DNA of 30,405 bases from an uncultured bacterium (lineage in GTDB: Bacteria > Actinomycetota > Coriobacteriia > Coriobacteriales > Coriobacteriaceae), in contig CAJMMN010000028.1 in the NCBI GenBank assembly GCA_905214525.1, forward strand, positions 1 to 30,405, given 5' to 3'. Below the pieces are notes generated by a model. That model did not search any database and was not told the origin of the DNA. It saw only the letters and a program-made list of their open reading frames with translations. Of this stretch, positions 1 to 7,716 are shown one piece after another (the stretch's first letter is position 1; every line of letters starts with the position of its first letter). A program made the translations under genes and the position numbers.

Positions 1-5
1 GGGCG

Positions 6-27
6 GAGGCGGGGCATTCCCCGCCTC
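6..27 (-). terminator. GC-rich hairpin, possible terminator at the left edge
   Basis: The arms GAGGCGGGG and CCCCGCCTC pair perfectly over 9 bp around a 4-nt loop. On the minus strand the hairpin directly follows a TAA stop at 28-30. The T-tract, if any, would lie outside the window, so terminator function is only a guess. Confidence 0.35.
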
Positions 28-119
28 TTACACCACATCTCTGCGCGCTACCTTGATTATATCCAATCCGAATCGATTGGTCTTAAATACTTTCCAGATG
101 ATATGTTACCGCTCAAACC

Positions 120-154
120 ACAGTACTCATATTTGCCATTTTTTGCCCACAGGG
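120..154 (+). repeat. 35-bp dispersed motif, left copy
   Basis: The 35-nt motif beginning ACAGTACTCATATTTG matches the reverse complement of 30144-30178 at 33 of 35 positions. In both places it lies upstream of, and in the same orientation as, the next gene: about 180-210 bp before the TOTE gene here, and about 95 bp before the C69 peptidase at the right end. It could be a regulatory site or part of a dispersed repeat. No protein family signal supports it being coding. Confidence 0.6.
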
Positions 155-335
155 TCTATTCGAGGATAGTTTCCTGCGCCTCCAGCCCACCTCATGGTCG
201 CCAAAACCCATTCAGCAACAGCTACCGCACATTTTGACATCAGCCAAACACCACTCACGGAGCTGTACTCCGCTATCGCCGAACCAAAATCAGAGTCGAG
301 TCCCTTAAAAATCAAAATAACGTACCCTCATTTCA

Positions 336-3300
336 ATGAACTCCGACAAGAACGGCATTTACATGAGCACCGTCACGCATCAATACGCCCTCATCGGGGG
401 TACGCTATTCCAATTCAAGAAAACCGTCGCCCATGTATCGGAGCCGCACAGCCAAATCGTCATCTGCGGCAACGGTCCAGACATCCGTTACGCAACACTG
501 GAAGAATGGGAGAAAGCTAGCGAATCTTTCGATAGACGGGCACAGGTCGAAGGAATCGTCACCAGTGCGAGCCCAGCGCGCGACAAACTCGAGCTCTTTC
601 GCAATCTCTTTACTGGCCGCAAAGATGTTTACGCCCATGGGTACCGCAGAAAAGACGGGGGAATCGGCTATACGCCCGTCTGCGCAAACGAGTGGAAGTC
701 AGGCATTTGTCCCAAAGCAAATCGTCAGAAAACCAAATGCGCTGAATGCGGCAACCGCGTCTTCCCCGAGTTGAGCGATACCGCGATCATCTCCCATTTC
801 AAGGGCAGTGACGACAGACTCCGAGACGTCATAGGTCAATATGTTCTCGATAATGACAGCAACACAAAAGTCCTGGTCATCGACTTTGACGGAGCCGATT
901 GGAAAGAAGCGACAAACGCCATTCGGCTTGTCGCAAAAAACTATGGAATCGATGCTGCAGTCGAGCGATCGAGATCAGGTAACGGCGCTCATGTCTGGTT
1001 TTTCTTCCTAGAGCTCACCCGCGCAAAGATCGCACGAGAATTTGGAAGCAGCCTTATCACCGAAGCGGCGGCGCTCAACAAGACAATCACCTTTGAAGCT
1101 TTTGACCGAATGCTGCCCGCACAGTCCACCATTCCTGAGGGCGGCTTCGGAAATCTCATAGCGCTGCCTTTTCAAGGAAAAGCACAGCGAAAAGGGAACA
1201 GTGTATTTGTTGACGAGCAATTTGAGCCCTTTCCCGATCAATGGCTTTACCTTTCGCAAATTCAGCTGGTTCCACATGCAACGGTGCAAAATCTGATCGA
1301 AAGCATCGACAATAAACCGCATGGAATATCAGCTGCAGTGGTGGGAAACACCGCCGCGCCACATTCTCAGAGGCCGCGAAAGCGGCTTCCGCTCACGCCG
1401 CAGGACTTCCCGTCATCGCTGTCCGTCACGCAGGCCGATATGCTCTATATCCCCGAAAAATCTCTGAGTCCCGCAGCTCAAATGGAAGTCCGCAGGCTTG
1501 CAACATTTGCCAACCCAGAATTCTTCCGCGCACAATCTATGCATCAATCGGTATTCCACAAACCGCGGTTCATAGACCTCAGCGAACTTAGAGATGGCTA
1601 CGTCGCGATTCCCAGAGGCTGCAAGGTTCAACTTGAGCGGCTGCTTCAAGAAGCCGGCGTTTCTGCCCACTATTCAGACAAACGCAAGTCGAGCAATCCA
1701 ATTGTGATGGCATTTAAAGGGACTCTTCGCCCTGAACAGCAAATTGTCGCTGAAAAGATGCTCGGCTATGAAGACGGGATCATGTCCGCACCGACGGGGT
1801 TCGGCAAAACCGTCATCGGAGCTTATCTTATTGCTGCCATTAGTCTTCCAACGCTCGTCATCGTTCCTAAAACTGCGCTCATTGCCCAATGGAAATCCCA
1901 ACTCGAACGATTTCTCGACATCACGGACAACAGAGAGCCCGTCCGAACCCCAAAGGGACGAATCAGCAAAAGACAGCCTCCGCTCATTGGGCAAATCGGA
2001 GGAGGCAAGACCGCCATAAGCCGTCTCATCGACATTGCTTCATTCCAGTCGCTATCCGGCAAGGATCCCCAAACCGGCGAGTCATTAGCCAAGGAGTTCG
2101 TTCGCGATTACAGTCTCATCATCTGTGACGAATGCCACCATGCGGCCGCGCCACAGCTTGAGCTTGTCCTCAAGTCCGCTCCTGCCAAATATGTATATGG
2201 CCTTTCCGCAACGCCCGAGCGTTCGGACGGACTCACGCGGGCACTCTCGATGCTCTGCGGCCCGGTTCGCTATGTCGTCGATCCAAAAACGCAAGCAATC
2301 CAGCAGGGGATTCGGCGCATTGTTAGACCGCGTTTCACCGGAATTCGATTACCCACCTACGAACCAGGAGCATCCTTTAACCAAATTCTCGATCTCCTGT
2401 GTGTACACGCCGCGAGAAACGAAGCAATTATCGAGGACGCCCTCGAGGCCGCATCAAACGGCCGGCATCCGCTTGTGCTATCTAAAAGAAAAAAGCATGC
2501 CGAAGAGCTATGCAGGCTACTTCAAAGCCGTGGACACGAACCCATACTCTTAACCGGAGAAATCGACGCCAAAGAAAGAAAAGCAATACTGAAGAGTCTT
2601 CCCAGCTTTGAGCATGAGCATCGAATCATCGTCGCAACTGAAAGTCTTCTGGGCGAGGGCTTCGACCTGTCTTACCTTGACACTTTGCTCATTGCCACTC
2701 CAATATCTTGGGACGGCAGCATAACGCAGCAGGCAGGTAGGCTACACAGAAGCCACGAGGGCAAACAGCGGGTTGAGATATTCGACTATGTTGACCTGTC
2801 GATACCCATGTTCGCGCGCATGTACCAAAAGAGGCTCAAGACCTACGCCAAGCTGGGGTATGAAGTCTTTGCGGCAAACGACAACAGACAGGACGATCGA
2901 AATATCCTCGTTAGGTCGGCAAGAGCCGTGGAGGCTTTAGTGAATGACATCGAGAACGCATCGAAAAGCATTTTTATTGCCGCACCCTACGCGTCCGCCG
3001 CATGCCTTGAAAAGCTCGCCGCTGCACTCGCGGATGCCGCTACCCGTGGAATTGCCCTTGAGATTTCTATTGCTTCAACTCCACGCGATGACGTGAAAGC
3101 GATTTTTGCCGAGATGAACGTCAACTATCTCATCAAAGCCGAAGGACGCTTGTGCGCATCAGTGATTGACGAGGAAACTGTCTGGTATGGAGCTATTCCG
3201 TTGCTGGCTTTCCCAAAGAAAGAAGACTGCAGCATTCGTTTCAAAAGCAGCGAAGTCGCAGCCGAGCTTTTGAGCGAAATTCAGCGAAAAGTGGAACCGG

Positions 3301-3347
3301 AGGCCGCGGCGACGAACGGGGTACCCCCAGCAGTTGCGGTTAAATAG
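336..3347 (+). CDS. TOTE-type archaeo-eukaryotic primase / superfamily 2 helicase with C-terminal PLD-like domain
   Basis: Large fusion protein of 1003 aa if it starts at 336 (994 aa from ATG 363; neither start has a strong ribosome site). Residues about 85-300 resemble the AEP primase domain of TOTE conflict systems: a Cys set (C116, C125, C135, C138), DFD at 183-185 and SGNGAHVW at 214-221. Residues about 460-835 are an SF2 helicase: Walker A APTGFGKT at 485-492, DECH at 598-601, SATP at 624-627 and QQAGRLHR at 798-805. Residues about 865-985 look like a phospholipase D fold, but the expected HxK positions read C and S, so it is probably inactive as a nuclease. Family knowledge suggests a nucleic-acid-directed conflict or defence role; that is inferred. 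No partner effector gene is recognisable next to it. GC is lower than in the core genes nearby, which fits horizontal transfer. A long hairpin overlaps the stop codon. Confidence 0.85.
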   Translation: MNSDKNGIYMSTVTHQYALIGGTLFQFKKTVAHVSEPHSQIVICGNGPDIRYATLEEWEKASESFDRRAQVEGIVTSASPARDKLELFRNLFTGRKDVYAHGYRRKDGGIGYTPVCANEWKSGICPKANRQKTKCAECGNRVFPELSDTAIISHFKGSDDRLRDVIGQYVLDNDSNTKVLVIDFDGADWKEATNAIRLVAKNYGIDAAVERSRSGNGAHVWFFFLELTRAKIAREFGSSLITEAAALNKTITFEAFDRMLPAQSTIPEGGFGNLIALPFQGKAQRKGNSVFVDEQFEPFPDQWLYLSQIQLVPHATVQNLIESIDNKPHGISAAVVGNTAAPHSQRPRKRLPLTPQDFPSSLSVTQADMLYIPEKSLSPAAQMEVRRLATFANPEFFRAQSMHQSVFHKPRFIDLSELRDGYVAIPRGCKVQLERLLQEAGVSAHYSDKRKSSNPIVMAFKGTLRPEQQIVAEKMLGYEDGIMSAPTGFGKTVIGAYLIAAISLPTLVIVPKTALIAQWKSQLERFLDITDNREPVRTPKGRISKRQPPLIGQIGGGKTAISRLIDIASFQSLSGKDPQTGESLAKEFVRDYSLIICDECHHAAAPQLELVLKSAPAKYVYGLSATPERSDGLTRALSMLCGPVRYVVDPKTQAIQQGIRRIVRPRFTGIRLPTYEPGASFNQILDLLCVHAARNEAIIEDALEAASNGRHPLVLSKRKKHAEELCRLLQSRGHEPILLTGEIDAKERKAILKSLPSFEHEHRIIVATESLLGEGFDLSYLDTLLIATPISWDGSITQQAGRLHRSHEGKQRVEIFDYVDLSIPMFARMYQKRLKTYAKLGYEVFAANDNRQDDRNILVRSARAVEALVNDIENASKSIFIAAPYASAACLEKLAAALADAATRGIALEISIASTPRDDVKAIFAEMNVNYLIKAEGRLCASVIDEETVWYGAIPLLAFPKKEDCSIRFKSSEVAAELLSEIQRKVEPEAAATNGVPPAVAVK

Positions 3348-3398
3348 GGACTGTTTTTGACTTATTAGCCGTCAATCAATCCCTATTCCACCGCAACT
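3332..3398. terminator. Three-tier hairpin overlapping the primase-helicase stop codon
   Basis: Three stacked stems are visible: AGTTGCGG (3332-3339) with CCGCAACT (3391-3398), AATAGGGA (3343-3350) with TCCCTATT (3380-3387), and TTGAC (3357-3361) with GTCAA (3371-3375). The stop codon TAG lies inside the second arm. The element sits between convergent genes and may terminate both or protect mRNA ends. There is no clean T-tract immediately after the stem, so intrinsic termination is uncertain. Confidence 0.5.
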
Positions 3399-3410
3399 TA
3401 GAATCGGCAA

Positions 3411-3719
3411 TCAGCCCTGCGGGCCCTGGAACAGCTCCTCATGCGAGCCCATTCTGACCAGCCGGATCACAGGATTAGTCTTATGCGGTAAGTAGAGAAC
3501 GACCACGTCGACCATGCCATCGGATAGGTGGAAATCGATGTGGCCGTTGTAGTTTCCGCCCGGGTTTGAAAGCTCATGGGCACCATATTCCGCGGGAAGC
3601 GAGCCGTGAGCTGCAAGCTCTGCGACTGCCGCCTTAAACTCACTCTTTAGCTGCGGATGCATGCGCATCGTTCGTTTGTAGTCCGCCTTAAATTGAGCCT
3701 CGACTTTAATCTCGAACAT
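3411..3719 (-). CDS. Type II toxin, YafQ/RelE superfamily mRNA interferase
   Basis: A 102-residue protein of the usual size for RelE/YafQ toxins, which cut mRNA in the ribosomal A site. The family pattern is visible in the segment LPAEYGAHEL (41-50), a His at 60 followed by an acidic residue, and the C-terminal RMGSHEELF (89-97), whose Arg, His and Phe match the conserved catalytic end of YafQ. The middle is less typical: the usual Asp-Trp after the second His is not obvious, since the sequence reads HIDFHLSDG. It starts 2 nt after the antitoxin stop codon and is presumably translated from the same mRNA. Expression is probably repressed by the antitoxin complex bound at the palindrome 4070-4103. 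Toxicity is inferred from the family. Confidence 0.85.
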   Translation of the reverse strand: MFEIKVEAQFKADYKRTMRMHPQLKSEFKAAVAELAAHGSLPAEYGAHELSNPGGNYNGHIDFHLSDGMVDVVVLYLPHKTNPVIRLVRMGSHEELFQGPQG

Positions 3720-3721
3720 CG

Positions 3722-4021
3722 CTATTCCTCATCGAGGAATGACATAAGCTCATCAGCGTTGTTGAATGACAGGCTATCGTCCGGCAAAATCCCCAGCTCA
3801 TGAGCCTCGGCGATCACCATGGCGCGCCTCGTTGCCTCATTGGGAACTTCGGTTCGACCAACAATCTCAAAAGGAATCTTTCGCTGATTTACAAGCTGAC
3901 GAACAGCAAGGTTGAGATACGAATTGAGACTCAGGCCAACCGAATCCAAGAACTCAGTCGCCTGTTCCTTGAGCTCCTCTTCGATGCGAACCGTCGTAGG
4001 CTTAACTGTTGCTGCAGGCAT
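3722..4021 (-). CDS. Type II antitoxin, RelB/DinJ family
   Basis: Predicted 99-residue antitoxin. The start at 4021 was chosen because GAGGAGG lies 6 nt upstream; a longer frame runs to 4063 but lacks a ribosome site. The N-terminal part (VKPTTVRIEEELKEQA, then a helix) fits the ribbon-helix-helix DNA-binding and dimerising region of RelB/DinJ proteins. The acidic C-terminus (SFNNADELMSFLDEE) is the part expected to wrap and neutralise the toxin. It is followed after 2 nt by the toxin gene, the standard antitoxin-first order. The protein probably represses its own promoter through the inverted repeat just upstream. Confidence 0.87.
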   Translation of the reverse strand: MPAATVKPTTVRIEEELKEQATEFLDSVGLSLNSYLNLAVRQLVNQRKIPFEIVGRTEVPNEATRRAMVIAEAHELGILPDDSLSFNNADELMSFLDEE

Positions 4022-4052
4022 TTGCGACCTCCTCGCTCTCGTCTTTTGCATC

Positions 4053-4103
4053 AGTATACCCAATATTCATGGCAATGTGATGTTAGATAGCATCAGATTG
4101 CCA
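4053..4103 (-). promoter_or_regulatory. Toxin-antitoxin promoter with operator palindrome
   Basis: A near-perfect dyad has arms TGGCAATGTGATG (4070-4082) and CATCAGATTGCCA (4091-4103), 13 bp each with one mismatch and an 8-nt centre. On the minus strand a TATACT -10 box sits at 4058-4053, so the dyad covers the expected -35 region. That position suits autorepression by the RelB-type antitoxin. Confidence 0.65.
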
Positions 4104-4134
4104 TGCGTATTCATGTCGCGTGGGCACGATTGAT

Positions 4135-4893
4135 CTACATCAGCCCGCTGAGCGCAATGTCAACGGCCTCGTTGAGGTCGTCGGTAATGTGTACCAGATC
4201 CGGATCGAGCGGACTGATCATGCCGGCGTCCATCACCGGACCGTTGAGCCAGTCGAACAGGCCCTGCCAGTACTCGCTGCCCACCAGCACGAGCGGCATG
4301 CGCTTGACCTTGTGCGTCTGCACCAGCGTGAGCACCTCGAACATCTCGTCGAGCGTACCAAAGCCACCGGGAAACACGATAGCGCCCGAGCTGTATTTGA
4401 CGAACATGGTCTTGCGCACAAAGAAGTAACGGAAGTCCATGCCAAGGTTCACATATTTGTTGAGCCCGTGCTCGTGCGGAAGCTCGATACCCAAGCCGAC
4501 CGACTTGCCGTTGGCGCTCGCCGCTCCCCTGTTGGCCGCCTCCATGACGCCGGGACCACCGCCGGTGATAACCGCCACGCCGCGCTGGGCGATCTTGCGG
4601 CCAACGGCGCGTGCCGCCTTGTAGAGCGGATCGGTCTTGGGCGTGCGGGCACTGCCGAAGATGGTCACTGCAGGACCAAGCTCGGCAAGTGCGCCAAAAC
4701 CATCAACGAACTCTGCCTGAATGCGCAGCACGCGCCAGGGGTCGGTGTGCAACCAGTCGGTCGAGTCCTCGGGCGCCAGCAGGTTGGCGTAGGTGTTGTC
4801 CTTGGGAATCATGGGGCCGCGCATGACCACGGGGCCGCGGCGGTACGTCTCGTCGTAGGCAGGCTCGCCCTCGACGTTCTCATTCTTAATCAT
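4135..4893 (-). CDS. LOG family protein (TIGR00730; lysine decarboxylase-like Rossmann fold)
   Basis: A 252-residue Rossmann-fold protein. Family members with proven activity are phosphoribohydrolases that cleave nucleoside 5'-monophosphates such as cytokinin ribotides; the bacterial substrate here is unknown. The two signature motifs are clear: GGGPGVMEAANRGA and PGGFGTLDEMFE. The start at 4893 is preceded by AGGAG at good spacing. The frame extends upstream to 4962, but that extension would run through the tgt terminator hairpin and looks non-coding. The gene lies downstream of tgt on the same strand, separated by a probable terminator, so it may have its own promoter or depend on read-through. 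Confidence 0.85.
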   Translation of the reverse strand: MIKNENVEGEPAYDETYRRGPVVMRGPMIPKDNTYANLLAPEDSTDWLHTDPWRVLRIQAEFVDGFGALAELGPAVTIFGSARTPKTDPLYKAARAVGRKIAQRGVAVITGGGPGVMEAANRGAASANGKSVGLGIELPHEHGLNKYVNLGMDFRYFFVRKTMFVKYSSGAIVFPGGFGTLDEMFEVLTLVQTHKVKRMPLVLVGSEYWQGLFDWLNGPVMDAGMISPLDPDLVHITDDLNEAVDIALSGLM

Positions 4894-4904
4894 GGGTACT
4901 CCTA

Positions 4905-4955
4905 TCGAAAAAAGAAACGGGCGGGGTCGACGCCATGCGTCAAACACCCGCCCGA
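4905..4955 (-). terminator. Probable rho-independent terminator after tgt
   Basis: On the minus strand the GC-rich arms CGGGCGGGTGT and ACCCCGCCCG (4918-4954) pair around a loop and are followed by GTTTCTTTTTTCG. It lies between the tgt stop and the ribosome site of the LOG gene, so it may also work as a partial terminator. Confidence 0.7.
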
Positions 4956-5026
4956 ACATCAACTATTCGGTATGGTACCCATGATGCATCATGCGCTTGC
5001 AAGGCATCGGTCAGCGGTCGCGGCTC

Positions 5027-6166
<1,140 letters not shown>

Positions 6167-6203
6167 AAACTGGAACTCCTTGGTTGCGGTTCATACGCAA
6201 ACC

Positions 6204-6209
6204 ATTATA
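6204..6209 (-). promoter_or_regulatory. -10 element of the tgt promoter
   Basis: A perfect TATAAT on the minus strand lies about 38 nt upstream of the tgt start codon and before its AAGGAG site. No good -35 hexamer is visible at 16-18 nt, so the promoter is only half supported. Confidence 0.5.
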
Positions 6210-6307
6210 CGGGCAACCCGCAAGAAGCACCGACTCGACAGAAACTGGCGCGAGGAGGATACGGCAGGGACACGGCAAATGAGCGTGGATTTTTGGACGC
6301 TTACCGG

Positions 6308-6412
6308 ATGAGCGTGGATAATCTCCCACTTTTGCCCAAAGCACAGCCCAAAAACGGGAGATTATCCACTTTCATTCTGCGGGCACTCATTTAAGTACGT
6401 CCCCGATGAGTG
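6308..6412. repeat. Dispersed double-hairpin element, copy 1
   Basis: The first hairpin has arms GTGGATAATCTCCC (6314-6327) and GGGAGATTATCCAC (6356-6369), a perfect 14-bp stem that extends imperfectly outward. The second has arms CACTCAT and ATGAGTG around a loop containing AAGTACGTCCCC (about 6384-6411). The same two hairpins in the same order occur at 9548-9654, with near-identical arms and a divergent loop. Confidence 0.75.
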
Positions 6413-6429
6413 GAGCTATTTACCAGCCA

Positions 6430-6619
6430 CGGCAACGCCGATATTTTGGCAACGCCGATGTTTTGACAACGTCAGCGAGCGGTCACCAGGGCGAACAAAT
6501 TGGCATGAAAAGAGGGCGGCATTGACCTTCTGGTCATGCCGCCCTCTTTGAATGACAAGTTGTCGCCCTGGTGACCGCGCAGCGTCGACCCGTTACGCGG
6601 TTTGGTAAAACCGCGTAAC
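6430..6619 (-). repeat. Composite structured element, copy A (3' of the SDR gene)
   Basis: Read on the minus strand from the SDR stop codon, it holds: hairpin I, GTTACGCGG...CCGCGTAAC (6592-6619); a linker containing TCGACGCTGC; a long stem of CGGTCACCAGGGCG with its complement (arms within 6480-6494 and 6563-6577), carrying a bulged A next to a 4-bp extension; an inner hairpin built on GGCATGACC and GGTCAATGCC with a bulged A; and tandem GGCAACGCC-type mini-repeats at 6430-6471. Copy B at 9699-9878 has the same plan. Whether it acts as RNA or DNA is unknown. Confidence 0.7.
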
Positions 6620-6620
6620 C

Positions 6621-7421
6621 CTACGGCCGCTGGCCCATGCCGCCCTCGAGGGTGACAGTCTCGCCGTTCATATACTTAAAGTCGGGACCGCAGAGCTGAA
6701 CGACAACGCGGCCGATCTCCTTCTCGACGTCGCCGTAGTGGCCTGCCGGCGGCATGTGAACGTTGGCCTTAAACGCCTCGGGATAGGCATCCTGGAAGTT
6801 CTCGAGCGCAGCGGTCCAAGCAAGCGGGCACACGATGTTGACGTTGATGCCGTCCTTGCCCCACTCGTTGGCGGCGACGCGGGTCAGGCCGCGGATGCCC
6901 TCCTTTGCGGCAGCATAGCTGCACTGGCCGTAGTTGCCAAACAGGCCGGCGCCCGAAGCAAAGTTGACCACGGAGCCCTTGGTCTCCTTCAGGTGCGGAT
7001 AGGCCTTCTGCATGTACAGGTAGGTGGCATACAGGCCAGAGTAAATGGCCAGGTTAAACTGATCCATGGTGTGGTCGGCGATGGTCACGCCCGAGGCGCT
7101 GGCCTGAGCATTGTTGACGACGGCGTCGATGCGGCCGAACTCCTCAATGGCCTTGTCGATGACGTTCTGGACGACGGCCTCGTTGTCCTGACCAGCCGAG
7201 ACATCGGCCTGAACAGGCAGAACCTTGACGCCGTACTCGGCCTCGAGAGACTCCTTGGCAGCCTCGAGCTTGGCGACGTTGCGGCCGGTAATGACGAGGT
7301 TTGCGCCCTCCTTGGCAAAAGCGATATCGATGCCGTAGCCGATGGAGCCAGCGGAGCCGTCCTTAAGCGTGGCCTTGCCGCCGCCGGTGATAATCACGGT
7401 CTTGCCAGTGAAAAGTCCCAT
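6621..7421 (-). CDS. SDR family oxidoreductase, resembling bacterial 12alpha-hydroxysteroid dehydrogenase
   Basis: A 266-residue classical short-chain dehydrogenase. Landmarks are the nucleotide-binding TGGGK...SIGYG near the N-terminus, TGRN, NNAQASASG, the catalytic Ser in NFASGAG, SYAAAKEG (YxxxK) and the C-terminal GETVTLEGGMGQRP. NNAQASASG, the ASGAGLFGNYGQCSYAAAKEGIRGL region and the GGMGQRP end match my recollection of clostridial NADP-dependent 12alpha-HSDHs acting on bile acids. That assignment rests on memory, not a search, and a different oxidoreductase role is possible. The glycine-rich loop carries an extra ~8 residues (TLKDGSAG). An AAAGGA site precedes the ATG. A structured repeat starts 1 nt after the stop codon. 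Confidence 0.8.
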   Translation of the reverse strand: MGLFTGKTVIITGGGKATLKDGSAGSIGYGIDIAFAKEGANLVITGRNVAKLEAAKESLEAEYGVKVLPVQADVSAGQDNEAVVQNVIDKAIEEFGRIDAVVNNAQASASGVTIADHTMDQFNLAIYSGLYATYLYMQKAYPHLKETKGSVVNFASGAGLFGNYGQCSYAAAKEGIRGLTRVAANEWGKDGINVNIVCPLAWTAALENFQDAYPEAFKANVHMPPAGHYGDVEKEIGRVVVQLCGPDFKYMNGETVTLEGGMGQRP

Positions 7422-7716
7422 AAGAAAGTCCTTTCAGATCACGACGGGCACGCCCGCCGACTGCGCGCATCCAAATTCACGCGCCAAAAGCTGAAATGCA
7501 ACTTTAGCGTGTTCGAGTGAAAAATAAAGACCGTAGCAGGCGAACGGCACAACGTCATTCGGCGAAGGGGATGTCAAGCACGAACTGGATAAAGAGGCCG
7601 ATTTTTTGTTATCCAAATGAGCTATCGAACACGTTTTGAAACTTTGCTGCAGCGCGCGGGTTGTCGGCGCGAGACTTTATCATAGGGTGACAAACAACGA
7701 TGAGGAGCACATGCCT
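7422..7716. other. Divergent intergenic region
   Basis: About 295 bp separate the SDR gene (minus) from the coiled-coil gene (plus). It should hold both promoters. On the minus strand TTGACA occurs in GCTTGACATCCC near 7570, but no good -10 follows at the right spacing. On the plus strand TTTATCATAGGG near 7675 resembles a -10. I see no repeat or RNA structure here. Confidence 0.4.

Larger units (their letters stand above)
1..335. other. Intergenic left end with dispersed motifs and a possible gene remnant
   Basis: No convincing intact gene lies here. Positions 6-27 form a 9-bp GC-rich hairpin with a CATT loop. Read on the minus strand it follows a TAA (28-30) that closes a short open frame of about 24 codons ending in ...VARRDVV. 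That frame has no good start, so it may be the 3' end of a decayed gene. Positions 25-52 and 120-154 both recur, inverted, near the right end of the window. Two overlapping open frames (127-315 minus, 194-520 plus) lack ribosome sites and recognisable features. I see no clear sigma70 promoter for the gene that follows. Confidence 0.5.
6167..6620. other. Repeat-filled intergenic island between tgt and the SDR gene
   Basis: This stretch of about 450 bp has no supported gene. From left to right it holds the tgt promoter region, a short direct repeat (AATGAGCGTGGAT-like at 6278-6290 and 6307-6320), a 14-bp-stem hairpin element (6308-6412), and a large composite structured element (6430-6619) that abuts the SDR stop codon. 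The last two have close relatives at 9548-9654 and 9699-9878. Confidence 0.75.

Noticed and set aside
127..315. 62-codon minus-strand frame at the left end
   Set aside because: It overlaps the 35-bp motif, has no ribosome site or family likeness, and ends inside a repeat.
6314..6369. Possible CRISPR repeat
   Set aside because: The hairpin occurs singly at each site, with no regular spacer series and no cas gene in the window.
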